Shown here: one piece after another, positions 43,344 to 52,271 of the stretch
Layout: every line of letters begins with the position of its first letter
How positions within the stretch are numbered: position 1 is the stretch's first letter
Source: Larkinella arboricola
GTDB taxonomy: Bacteria > Bacteroidota > Bacteroidia > Cytophagales > Spirosomataceae
Direction of reading: 5' to 3'
Assembly (NCBI RefSeq): GCF_003259745.1
Contig: NZ_QLMC01000002.1
Coordinates: 1-64,000, forward strand
Length of the DNA: 64,000 nucleotides
Made by a program: the position numbers and the translations under genes
The notes under the pieces: generated by a model
The model's input: only the letters and a program-made list of their open reading frames with translations
Told to the model about the DNA's origin: nothing
Database searches by the model: none

Positions 43344-45038
43344 TTACCAGGGTTTGCCGGTTCCCTGAATAACCCAGGGTTTGGCCCACTGGCTGTTTTT
43401 ACCCCGGATTTTGGTGTGGGTATTTTCTTCCAGTTTGCCCAGCGCACTCACCGAATTCGCATTGTTGAAGTTGGTTTCATTATCACCGTAGATAAACCGA
43501 ACCGGCAACACACTTTCAGGAGCTGCCGGACCTGCTTTGAACGCAGGCAGACCGGTCCGACGGTAGTCCATCCAGGCTTCGATGGCCGAGGTCCAGCTGG
43601 CGATCCATTTCTGCTCCATGATCTGCGCCAGCGTGTTGTTGAATTTCACGCCGTTTTTCTCGATAAAGGTAGCGTAGGAACTGCTGGCTCCCCAGGTATC
43701 GAGCGAGTTTTTGACCCCGTTATTGTAGTGCGTTTCAGCAGCACCAACCGACCAGCCTTTCTGAGCGGCTTCGGCCAGAATGAACGAAACTTCGGCCGCT
43801 GAGATCAGACGGGCTTTCAACAAACCACCTCTGGTGCCCCGGTAGGTTTCCGACAACTGGGAAACGTGCTGGTTCTGTACCACCTGACCCGGCGTTGGGT
43901 TGTAGTTGAACGAGCTCGGATCAATCAGACCCGCCGGAACCCCCACATACTCGCGGGTGTCAACGGCTACCGTGAAGGTGTTCGGATTATAGTGGCGCGT
44001 GAACTTGTTGCCCGCTTTCGTTTCCGTTAAGAACTGAGCATCCGTTAAGGAAACCGTTCCCGTCTGGATAACACCGTTTTTGCGAATGAATTGATCAACG
44101 GGCGTTGCCAGCGTCGGATCAGCTACCCAGCGAACGTAGACTGGTTGAAACCACACTTTCAACCGCGGATCTTCGGTGGCAATGAGTTGATCCATCAATA
44201 ATTTGGCGGGCTTGCGCCGACGGAACTCTGAAGGATCGGTATTGAACTCGGCAGCACCGGGCCAGGAGTTGCCTGCTACACCGCCAGCATAGTCCATCGC
44301 GGCATCTTCGCTGGCCGCTTTGATGTAAATACCGGATGAGTAGATGCTCTCGATACCGGCTTTGGCGACATCCGGCAGTTTCGCCGAAACTCGCATGTAA
44401 TACCGGAGCAGGAGCGAGTTGGCAAATTTTTGCCACTTGGCGGGATCTCCGTTGTAATACACATCGTATCCCGTCCGATAACCGGTTACATCACCGGAAG
44501 CAAACAGGGATGAAGCGGCTTTCAGGTCTTCGATAATGCCTTTGTAAATCACTTCCTGGCTGTCGTATTTCGGACGAATCATGTCATCCGAAACGTCGCC
44601 TTTCAGGGCTTCGGTGTACGGCGCGTCACCCCAGAGATCGGTGATGTTACCAAACAGGAAAGCTCTCATCGTCAGGGCGACACCCTGGTGGAATTTATAG
44701 TTGAGGGCTACCGCACGCTTATACAGGAAATCATTGTTCCGCAACTGGTTGTAGTAGTCACTCCAGTCGGTCGGCGACCAGTCGTAGTGGTTGTGACCCG
44801 AGAACCAGCCATCTTTCTGGGTGTGCTGTACGATACCGGCGGCATCACCGTATCCCCAGTCGAGGTATTTTTTTGCCGCTTCAGCCATGACCGTCGGCAT
44901 GAGCATATTCGGGTTGGCTGAGGAAGGGGCAACCACGTTGGGGTTTTCGTTCAGCTCCGTGAGTTTGTCCTCGCAGGACGAGAACGTTAGCAGAGCCATT
45001 ACGAAAAGTGCTTTGGAAAAAAAGGTAATTCGTTTCAT
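43344..45038 (-). CDS. SusD/RagB family lipoprotein (pair 2)
   Basis: A 564-residue surface lipoprotein (C22 in ALLTFSSC). Opening DKLTELNENPNVVAPSSANP and helical repeats YYNQLRNNDFLYKRA and YYNGDPAKWQKFANSLLLRYYM match pair 1 closely; it ends AKPWVIQGTGKPW. It is the ligand-capturing partner of the SusC encoded 27 bases upstream. The extra residues relative to pair 1 are mainly in the region around 310-370 (a VRWVADPTLATPVDQF insertion), a likely site of ligand difference. Confidence 0.97.
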   Translation of the reverse strand: MKRITFFSKALFVMALLTFSSCEDKLTELNENPNVVAPSSANPNMLMPTVMAEAAKKYLDWGYGDAAGIVQHTQKDGWFSGHNHYDWSPTDWSDYYNQLRNNDFLYKRAVALNYKFHQGVALTMRAFLFGNITDLWGDAPYTEALKGDVSDDMIRPKYDSQEVIYKGIIEDLKAASSLFASGDVTGYRTGYDVYYNGDPAKWQKFANSLLLRYYMRVSAKLPDVAKAGIESIYSSGIYIKAASEDAAMDYAGGVAGNSWPGAAEFNTDPSEFRRRKPAKLLMDQLIATEDPRLKVWFQPVYVRWVADPTLATPVDQFIRKNGVIQTGTVSLTDAQFLTETKAGNKFTRHYNPNTFTVAVDTREYVGVPAGLIDPSSFNYNPTPGQVVQNQHVSQLSETYRGTRGGLLKARLISAAEVSFILAEAAQKGWSVGAAETHYNNGVKNSLDTWGASSSYATFIEKNGVKFNNTLAQIMEQKWIASWTSAIEAWMDYRRTGLPAFKAGPAAPESVLPVRFIYGDNETNFNNANSVSALGKLEENTHTKIRGKNSQWAKPWVIQGTGKPW

Positions 45039-45065
45039 GTTCTTTCGTTTCTGGTAACTTAACGA

Positions 45066-48000
45066 TTACAGGCTGAAACCAAGTTTAAAGCCAACCGGAA
45101 TCATCCAGGGCATTACGTTCTGCAATTCGATGCCCTGACGGAACCGGCCGCCATCGGCCTGGAAGGCGCGCTCGGGGTCGATACCAATTTTAGAGGCCGT
45201 CCACAGCATGATGTTCCGCGTGTAAACGGAGATGTTAGCGTTGCGCAGACCAAACAATTTAGGGACGCTATAGCCAAAAGAGAGTTCCCGCAGTTTAATA
45301 AACGACGCGTCGAAGGTAATCTGCTGGTTGTAGCTCCAGGGGTACGTGTCGGTGATCGGATAGACTTTCGTGCCGGGGCCGCCCAGGTGTTCGGTGTACG
45401 AGCCATCGGCATTCTGAATGACACCCGGGATAAAACCGCCGTCGTATTCCAGCACACCGTCGCCGTTGGAGTCGAAGCCCATACCACCCGTTTCTTTCGT
45501 GTGGCCGCCAACGCGGGGGAAGTTTCCGTTTTGCGGAATGATGTATTTTTCCGGATCTGATTTCAGCAGGGCCGCCAGCTCCGCTGCGGAGTAATTTCCG
45601 CCCTGAATCAGGTTGTCCAATTGCCGTTGTGACCGCCAGTCAGACTCTCCGTAGCGGTACGTATACGACTGGAAGTTACCGCCACTCCGCCAGTCGAAGC
45701 TGGCATTCAGCGTAAAGCGTTTGTACGAAAGCGAAGCCTGCATACCCATGATAAACCGGGGGTTGAAGTTACCCACTTTCACGCGGTCTTCGCGGTTGTT
45801 CTGGGCAATCCATTCGCCATTCTGGCTCAGGATGGGCCAGCGGTAGTACGGAGAATTCGGGTCTTTTACGGTCGCAAAACCGCGACTATACAGGTTGCCA
45901 AGTTCTTCGCCCACAAAGGAGAACGATCCCCCGTTGTTGTCGTCCCACAGTTGGTAGAAGTCGATACCCGGAGCCAGTTCCTTGATGGTGGTGCGGTTGC
46001 GGGTAAGGTTCATGTTCAGATCGAGGTTCCAGCCGTTGGCATCCTTGATGGGCGTACCCCCAATCATGATTTCCCAGCCTTTGCTCACCAGCGCCCCGGC
46101 GTTGATCAGCTTGCTGCCATAACCGGAAGAGGTCGGGGTGGTAACCGACAGAATCTGGTTGCGGTTTTCGGCGTTATAATACGTAGCGTCTAACCGGATC
46201 CGGTTGCTAAACAGATTCAGTTCTACCCCAAATTCGGTCGAGGTTTGAATTTCTGGTTTCAATTGCGGGTTCAACAGCGTTCCGGGGTAGTTGGTGGTGA
46301 TCAGGCTACCCCAGGTTCCTGTTCCCAGCGCCGGCACCAGCCGGTACGGATCGGTATCGTTACCCACCTGTGCCCAGTTGGCGCGAAGTTTCAGCAGGGA
46401 GATTTCCTGCGGCAGGTTGAAGGTGTAGTTGGCCAACCAGCTCAACGACGCGGAGGGGTAGAAGTACGAACGGTTCGCGGCCGGCAGGGTACTTGACCAG
46501 TCGTTCCGAGCGGTCAGATCCAGATAGACCTGATCCTTATAACCCAGATTGGCCGTTCCCATCAAGCTGTAAATGGCTTTCTGGGCGGTGCTGTTGGTAA
46601 ACCCAAGGGCAGTATTCGGCACGTTGGAGATCCGATACAGGTTCGGAATTGTCAACTGCGCACCACCCATGTACGAATCGCGGTAGTTCTGGTTCATTAC
46701 GTTACCGCCCCCGGAGATGCTCCAGTCGAAATCGTTGATTTTCTTGCGGTAGGTGACCATAGCGTCAACGTTGGTTTCCGTACGGGAGATGTCCTGCAGG
46801 TAGTACCCACCATTTTTACCCCGTGAGTAGCTCCAGGGAATTTTGGTTTCACGGTTTTCAACAAAGTTGTCGAGTGCGCCCCGGACGTAAGCCGTCAGTT
46901 CCGGCGTGATGGTCCAGTCCAGCTTGAGGTTTCCAAAAACGCGGTCCCGCTTAAATCCGTTGGTGAGGGCATAGGCCAGGAAATACGGGTTATCGCCATT
47001 CGATGACGGAGTCAGTTGCTGGATTCCTTCACTTCCCGGAATCCAGTAGTCCTTCAACGCGCGAACATCCACGTGCGGATACAGGTAAACGGCCTCCAGC
47101 GGGTTAGCACCCCGGTTGTTGGTCGACGGACGGTTGTTGGAGTTCGAGCGAACAAAGTTCAGGTTCGTGTTCAGCTTGAAATTTTTGCTGATGTCGAACG
47201 TTACCGCCGAGGCCAGTGAGTTCCGGTTTAGATCGGAGTTCGGAATGGGGCCTTTATTGGTCATGTTGTTGAACGAAATCCGGTAGGTGGTTTTTTCCCC
47301 TGAGCCCGCCAACGCAAGGTTGTTGGTCGAGGTAATACCGGTTTCCAGGAAGTTCTTCATGTTGTCTCTGTACGACAGGAGCGGAGTGGCAATCTTGTTG
47401 CCGTCGGGTCCTACCGGGCTGTTCCACTGAACGGCAGTGTTGCCCGCATCCAGGGCCGGTCCACCCCAGTAGGCCGAGCTTTCGTCGAGCCGGTTGTTGC
47501 GGTCACCGTTGGCGTACTTGTAGTGAAAATCCAGGTAGCGGTAGGGCTGTTCGAAGACGTTGCTGGTCGAAAACGTAATGCCGACGCCTTTGCCTTTGAC
47601 GCCTTTTTTGGTTGTTACCAGAATAACCCCGTTACCGGCCCGTGATCCGTACAGGGCGGCTGCGCTGGGGCCTTTCAGTACCGAAATGCTTTCGATATCT
47701 TCCGGGTTCAGGTCGGAGATGGCGTTACCGTAGTCAACGTTGTTCCGATCCCCCATCGAGCGAAGGTTGTTCAAGCTGTTGGCTACCGGAACGCCGTCGA
47801 TGACGAACAGCGGCTGGTTGTCGCCGGTGAGGGATTTGGCCCCCCGGATCACGACGCTGATGGACGAACCGGCTCCGCTGGTCTGGTTGATGGCAACCCC
47901 CGGCACGCGGGCTGCCAGGGAGTTCATGACGTTCTCCTGGGCAACCGCCGTGATGGCATCGCCTTTGACATCAGACACGGCATACCCCAGCGAGCGTTTT

Positions 48001-48662
48001 TCGCGTTTGATACCGAGAGCCGTTACCACCGCTTCCTGGAGGGTTTCGGCGCTTTCGTTCAACACCAGATCAATGGTGCTGCGGCTGCCAACCGCTATTT
48101 CCTGGGTTTCAAAACCGATGTAGGAAAAAACAAGCACCGGGCTTGAGCCACTCACGTCGATTGAGTACCGGCCATCTCCGTCGGTATTAGCACCCGTCTG
48201 GGTGCCTTTCAGGACGACGTTGACGCCGGGCAGGGCCGCACCATCGGTTTTGGAAGTGACGCGTCCGCTTACTTTACGGCTTTGTTTCGCGTCGCCGGGC
48301 TCGAGGCCCGAACCGCCCTTTTTTCGGATAACAATGTTTTTGTTGACGGCTTTAAATTCCAGTCCCGACTGCTGGGAAATGCTGTTTAAGATAGTTTGTA
48401 GAGTTGTTCCATTTTCGATACGAACGCGTTTGTCAAGATCCGTTTTCAGGTTGTCTTCGTAGAGGAAAACATACCCGGTAACTTTGGTTATCTTATCAAT
48501 AATAGTACTGATTTTTCCTTCCTCTTGGGATAGGTTTATTTTGACGTTTTCCAGGTCGATTTCCGGTCGGTCGGCCCAGGCTGCGGAGCAACAAATCCCC
48601 GCGAGTAAGGCTACTGCAAAGAGGTGCCTTAGCATTCGGTGGAAGATAAAGTTTGAGTTCAT
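45066..48662 (-). CDS. SusC/RagA TonB-dependent transporter with STN signalling domain (pair 2)
   Basis: An 1198-residue transducing outer-membrane transporter. Signal peptide 1-30, STN (secretin/TonB short N-terminal) domain about 40-115, CarboxypepD_reg-like domain about 130-205, plug from about 209 (AVVTALGIKREKRSLGYAV; SISVVIRGAKS; LKGPSAAALYGSRAGNG), barrel to the C-terminus (MIPVGFKLGFSL). The STN domain touches FecR in the periplasm and reports ligand binding to the ECF sigma factor. FecR and the sigma factor are encoded immediately upstream on the same strand, as expected for such a trans-envelope switch. It is closely related to the pair 1 SusC. Confidence 0.98.
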   Translation of the reverse strand: MNSNFIFHRMLRHLFAVALLAGICCSAAWADRPEIDLENVKINLSQEEGKISTIIDKITKVTGYVFLYEDNLKTDLDKRVRIENGTTLQTILNSISQQSGLEFKAVNKNIVIRKKGGSGLEPGDAKQSRKVSGRVTSKTDGAALPGVNVVLKGTQTGANTDGDGRYSIDVSGSSPVLVFSYIGFETQEIAVGSRSTIDLVLNESAETLQEAVVTALGIKREKRSLGYAVSDVKGDAITAVAQENVMNSLAARVPGVAINQTSGAGSSISVVIRGAKSLTGDNQPLFVIDGVPVANSLNNLRSMGDRNNVDYGNAISDLNPEDIESISVLKGPSAAALYGSRAGNGVILVTTKKGVKGKGVGITFSTSNVFEQPYRYLDFHYKYANGDRNNRLDESSAYWGGPALDAGNTAVQWNSPVGPDGNKIATPLLSYRDNMKNFLETGITSTNNLALAGSGEKTTYRISFNNMTNKGPIPNSDLNRNSLASAVTFDISKNFKLNTNLNFVRSNSNNRPSTNNRGANPLEAVYLYPHVDVRALKDYWIPGSEGIQQLTPSSNGDNPYFLAYALTNGFKRDRVFGNLKLDWTITPELTAYVRGALDNFVENRETKIPWSYSRGKNGGYYLQDISRTETNVDAMVTYRKKINDFDWSISGGGNVMNQNYRDSYMGGAQLTIPNLYRISNVPNTALGFTNSTAQKAIYSLMGTANLGYKDQVYLDLTARNDWSSTLPAANRSYFYPSASLSWLANYTFNLPQEISLLKLRANWAQVGNDTDPYRLVPALGTGTWGSLITTNYPGTLLNPQLKPEIQTSTEFGVELNLFSNRIRLDATYYNAENRNQILSVTTPTSSGYGSKLINAGALVSKGWEIMIGGTPIKDANGWNLDLNMNLTRNRTTIKELAPGIDFYQLWDDNNGGSFSFVGEELGNLYSRGFATVKDPNSPYYRWPILSQNGEWIAQNNREDRVKVGNFNPRFIMGMQASLSYKRFTLNASFDWRSGGNFQSYTYRYGESDWRSQRQLDNLIQGGNYSAAELAALLKSDPEKYIIPQNGNFPRVGGHTKETGGMGFDSNGDGVLEYDGGFIPGVIQNADGSYTEHLGGPGTKVYPITDTYPWSYNQQITFDASFIKLRELSFGYSVPKLFGLRNANISVYTRNIMLWTASKIGIDPERAFQADGGRFRQGIELQNVMPWMIPVGFKLGFSL

Positions 48663-48788
48663 AAGGGATGTAAAAAGGGAATTATATTTGTAGATAGGTT
48701 GGATTTTGTATGGTCAATTCATCTACTTTCCACATCAAATTACGAGGAGTTAGCGATTGGATTCATTGTTTTATCATTTAAGAATTTG

Positions 48789-49832
48789 TTAATTTCCTAT
48801 AACAATGGTTCGCCCTTGTATTTTGTACTGAGCACCAATCGCATAGGTGACTGATTCAAGCATGGAAACAAGGCTTTCATTTAAGTGGCTACCTGTTAAT
48901 GAGGCCTTGTAAAGCGATTCGTCCTGGATTATAATATCAACATTATACCACTTTTCAAGCGTGTGTTCTACATTGCGCAGCGGTGTTTTATTAAATTGAA
49001 GCGATCCGTTTATCCAGCTACTTTCCTGTTCGGCGTTAACGCCCGTTATATGGAACGTATCGGTGTTTTTATTGAAGGTTAATTTCTGGTCTTTTTCAAG
49101 GATTATTGATGCGCTGGAATCTGATTCCAGACTCACGCTAACCCGGCCCGATCGGACGGTTACTTCGACCTCCTGTTCGTCGGTATAATTCTTGACATTA
49201 AAAGAAGTTCCGAGCACTTTAATCGTAACGCCTTCCAGCGAGATAATAAAGGGTTTCGACTCGTCACGCTCCACGTTAAAGAAGGCTTCTCCTTTGAGCG
49301 CAACCGTCCGTTTGCTCCCGTTAAACGTCTGCGGAAAGCTCATTTTGGTGTCTGAATTGAGCTTGACCAGGCTCCCGTCACTGAGCTGTACACTTCTCCG
49401 GATTCCGCGCGGAGCAATTTCCTCCTGCGTGATAAGACCCGCTCTGGATTGGCTGCCCCGGTTAGACTCAAGCAGCGTCTGCAACCGGTTTATGCGGTCG
49501 CCGGAGATGAAATAATACGCCGTGCCGAGACAAAACAGCAGGGCGACAAAAGCGGCTACCCGACGGTAATCAGCGTAAAAATTTTGAAAGTGTCTGGCCG
49601 TTGATACAGGTTTGGCCGAAGTTGTTTTATTGTCCGGATTGATTCGCCATTCGGGTTTATAAGTCTGGTTTTCTTCTTCAATTAATTCATTGAAATAGCG
49701 TTCGAGAATCGGTGAGTATTCATTCAGCACGTCATCCTTACCTAATCCTTCCAACAACTCGTCCAGTTCTTTCTCAGACAATGTGTTGCTGATTAGCTTG
49801 TTAATCAAATATTCGGCGCGGGACCGTACCAT
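48789..49832 (-). CDS. FecR family anti-sigma regulator
   Basis: A 347-residue single-pass inner-membrane protein. The cytoplasmic N-terminus (SRAEYLINKLISNTLSEKELDEL) binds the sigma factor; a membrane helix lies at about 90-110 (VAAFVALLFCLGTAYYFI); the periplasmic part has the FecR domain (RRSVQLSDGSLVKLNSDTKM, GEAFFNVERDESKPFII, VKVLGTSFNVKNY-like) and the DUF4974 C-terminal domain (LEKWYNVDIIIQDESL). I use the ATG at 49832; an upstream TTG at 49895 would add 21 unsupported residues. It transmits the signal from the STN-type SusC to the ECF sigma factor. Confidence 0.96.
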   Translation of the reverse strand: MVRSRAEYLINKLISNTLSEKELDELLEGLGKDDVLNEYSPILERYFNELIEEENQTYKPEWRINPDNKTTSAKPVSTARHFQNFYADYRRVAAFVALLFCLGTAYYFISGDRINRLQTLLESNRGSQSRAGLITQEEIAPRGIRRSVQLSDGSLVKLNSDTKMSFPQTFNGSKRTVALKGEAFFNVERDESKPFIISLEGVTIKVLGTSFNVKNYTDEQEVEVTVRSGRVSVSLESDSSASIILEKDQKLTFNKNTDTFHITGVNAEQESSWINGSLQFNKTPLRNVEHTLEKWYNVDIIIQDESLYKASLTGSHLNESLVSMLESVTYAIGAQYKIQGRTIVIGN

Positions 49833-49947
49833 TCCAGTTGAGTTTGGTAAGCTGACTATAATACTGCCCGCTCTCTTTAAAAGGCTATTGTTCAATGAAA
49901 TATTTTTATAAAAAACTGAAAAGGTTTTTGCGGTCGCTTATAAAGTG

Positions 49948-49980
49948 AACGCCATTCCGGCGCAGGGCTGGAATGGCGTT
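49948..49980. repeat. Hairpin between sigma factor and FecR genes
   Basis: AACGCCATTCC (49948-49958) and GGAATGGCGTT (49970-49980) are perfect 11-base reverse complements with an 11-base loop. It lies 21 bases past the sigma factor stop and 115 bases before the FecR ATG. There is only a weak T-run on the minus strand, so attenuation is more likely than full termination. Confidence 0.6.
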
Positions 49981-50001
49981 CGGGACAGGGAATAAGACAA
50001 G

Positions 50002-50541
50002 TTACAGGGTGGCCATATCGACTTTTTCCCGTAGGAATTGTTTTGCTTTTACCAGTTGGTTTTTAACGGTATTCTTGGAAATCATCAGCATTTCGGCAAT
50101 TTCCTGGTACGATTTGCCCTCTTCAATGTTCAGATACAGAATCTGCTTGCGCTTTTCAGACAACAAACTGACGGCACTGTAAAGAAGCTGGAATTTAACT
50201 TCCTTGTCGTCTACTTCTTCCTCGCGGGCGGCTGCCATTTTCTCCAGATACACCTGCTTAAGCTGGTTATTTTTCTCCATCTTCTTGAGATGGTCGAACG
50301 CCATATTCCGCAGACAGGTAAATAAGTAAGAGGTAAAGTTCAGGCTTGGGTTAATCTGGCTCCGACGATCCCAGAGTTTAATAAATACTTCGTGAATGAT
50401 GTTCTCGGCCTCTTCTTCATCCTTCAGAAGGGCCGTGCAGAATTTAAGGGCGGGCGTCCGGTAGTACTTATATAACTCCGCAAACGCAGCCTGATCGCCC
50501 TGGATCACTTTGCGGAGAATACGTTCATCAAGACAATCCAT
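50002..50541 (-). CDS. ECF RNA polymerase sigma-70 factor
   Basis: A 179-residue ECF sigma factor. Region 2 spans about 10-80 (FAELYKYYRTPALKFC; DEEEAENIIHEVFIKLWDRR), region 4 about 115-172 with the recognition helix-turn-helix (GKSYQEIAEMLMISKNTVKNQLVKAKQFL). It is released when FecR is signalled by SusC and would then turn on the SusC/SusD genes downstream. Its own promoter is not clear in the 181 bases upstream; TAATTTTA near 50570 is one base from TAnnTTTG. Confidence 0.97.
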   Translation of the reverse strand: MDCLDERILRKVIQGDQAAFAELYKYYRTPALKFCTALLKDEEEAENIIHEVFIKLWDRRSQINPSLNFTSYLFTCLRNMAFDHLKKMEKNNQLKQVYLEKMAAAREEEVDDKEVKFQLLYSAVSLLSEKRKQILYLNIEEGKSYQEIAEMLMISKNTVKNQLVKAKQFLREKVDMATL

Positions 50542-50722
50542 TGTAATGGGTGATTAGGAATCGTTAAAATTACGGGCGTTGGGTACTCGTACTTCTTCTT
50601 AGGTATGGATTGACCAGTTGTGTAGACTTCTGATAAGCTAATATAGATTATTTAGGAAAATAACTGCGTCGCAAAATGCGTAAATCTATCCTCGATTTGC
50701 GCAACGGGCGTTATTCGGATTA

Positions 50723-52108
50723 TTACTGCTTTCTGCGGGCTTTGTATTCCTTATACCGACGGTTGTATTCTTCTAATTGCTCTGGCTTAAACCGTTTTAG
50801 ATACTCCGAGGGCAGATCAAGCCGTTCGGCGGTTTGGGCCGGTGCCCGATCGGTCAACTGGTTTTGCCCTTTGGCGTTTTTGGTCAGATCGAAGGCGTCG
50901 TACAACTCACCCGTTACCGTAAAGGATTGGTAGGAAAGTTTGCCGCCGTCGATGGAAACAATCTGGTAAAGCTGCGTATTGGATGCCGCCCGGTCCATCC
51001 AGTCCTGCAAACCAATGTCGTACATTTTTGGACCGCTGACGGAGACGACGTAAATTGGACCATCGGGGTATTTGCGGGCTTTGCCCAACGGCATGTTCAA
51101 CCCGCGACCGTAGGTATGGTCGTGCCCCTGCAACACCAGGTCTACTTTATACTTTTTGTAAATCGGCTCCATTCTGGCCCGCCATTCCTCATTGTCGCGT
51201 CCGCTTTTGGTGGAGTAAATCGGGTGATGGTGCGTCACGACGGTCCACCGGTTCGGATTGTTGGTCAGCACCTGCACCAGCCAGTCGGCCTGTTGATCCA
51301 GCACCGTGGAATCGAGCAAAGCACCCTGCGAATCCAGTGAGATAAACCGGGTGCCCTGGTAGTCAATATAATACGCGGTTTCTTTCAGTTTCTCGGGACC
51401 GTTTTCCGGCAGCACGAACGAGGGCCGCCAATGCCGCGATACTTTCCGCCGATTGTCATCGTCCTTAAAATACTCGTGGTTGCCGGGCGTCGCCAGGGTC
51501 GGCACCATCCCGTTTACCCAGCCGCCCGCTTCGAACCACTCGCCCCACTGCCAGTCGGCATTAGAGGTGGTGATCAGGTCGCCCGCGTGAATCATGAAAG
51601 CCGCCCTGGGCATGGTCGAATACGCCCCCCGAATGGCCCGTGACCACAGGGACCGGATGTCGTTCTGGGCGTCGCCGAAATAAATAAATGAAAACGGAGC
51701 GGGTTTGTCGCTGGCGGTTGTAAACTGAAACCATTCGGTCCAGATCGTGCCATTACCCACGCGGTAATTGTATTTTGTGCCCGGTTTCAGGTTCTTGAAT
51801 TGAACGGTATGGTAGAGCTTGGTCGTGCCGTCGAGCTGAACCCGTTGCGTTGTGGCGTTAACAATCGTGGCTTTCTTTTCCACGTCCGGCGAGGGGTCGG
51901 CTTCGGCAATGGCCCCTACGGCGTTGGTTACCGTCGAATCCGTCCGCCAGTTGACCGACTGTGACGTAGCCGGATTGTCCTGCCAGCCCAGCGTCAGCCG
52001 GTCCGGATACGGTGAGGGCAGATAGTCTTTATGTGTTTGGGCCAGGGCCGGAAAGCTGGATGCCAGAAGAAGGAGCCAACAAGAAAAAGTGCTAAATCGG
52101 ACGCGCAT
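50723..52108 (-). CDS. Purple acid phosphatase-like metallophosphoesterase, exported
   Basis: A 461-residue exported phosphatase (signal about 1-24, SSFPALAQ). A PAP-type FN3 domain (about 30-130; DNPATSQSVNWRT, LKPGTKYNYRVG) precedes the calcineurin domain with D146 in YFGDAQND, GD at 176-177, GNH at 209-211, VTHHHP and GHDHTYGRG. Motifs are complete. It is a shorter relative of the phosphatase at 34811-36595 and lacks that protein's first extra domain. It is transcribed toward the sigma factor gene, 181 bases away, with its own likely promoter at 52131-52138. Confidence 0.93.
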   Translation of the reverse strand: MRVRFSTFSCWLLLLASSFPALAQTHKDYLPSPYPDRLTLGWQDNPATSQSVNWRTDSTVTNAVGAIAEADPSPDVEKKATIVNATTQRVQLDGTTKLYHTVQFKNLKPGTKYNYRVGNGTIWTEWFQFTTASDKPAPFSFIYFGDAQNDIRSLWSRAIRGAYSTMPRAAFMIHAGDLITTSNADWQWGEWFEAGGWVNGMVPTLATPGNHEYFKDDDNRRKVSRHWRPSFVLPENGPEKLKETAYYIDYQGTRFISLDSQGALLDSTVLDQQADWLVQVLTNNPNRWTVVTHHHPIYSTKSGRDNEEWRARMEPIYKKYKVDLVLQGHDHTYGRGLNMPLGKARKYPDGPIYVVSVSGPKMYDIGLQDWMDRAASNTQLYQIVSIDGGKLSYQSFTVTGELYDAFDLTKNAKGQNQLTDRAPAQTAERLDLPSEYLKRFKPEQLEEYNRRYKEYKARRKQ

Positions 52109-52130
52109 AGGGACTATTTATGAGGACTAT

Positions 52131-52138
52131 CAAAAGTA
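52131..52138 (-). promoter_or_regulatory. Candidate -7 element of the phosphatase gene
   Basis: The minus strand reads TACTTTTG, a full match to TAnnTTTG, 23 bases before the ATG at 52108. No clear -33 TTTG is seen. Confidence 0.4.
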
Positions 52139-52271
52139 CTGACCAACCCAGTAAAAGGACTATTGTGTCCCGATGAAACTTTTCAATTTAACAAAACCGT
52201 AAAATTGCTCAGACTTTCGGATAGCCCGGAAACCTGCCCGTTGAGTATAATAGGAAATTGAAGTTGATTTG

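Noticed and set aside
48789-49895. Longer FecR start at a TTG (49895)
   Set aside because: The extra 21 residues are unlike FecR N-termini; the ATG at 49832 gives the normal start.
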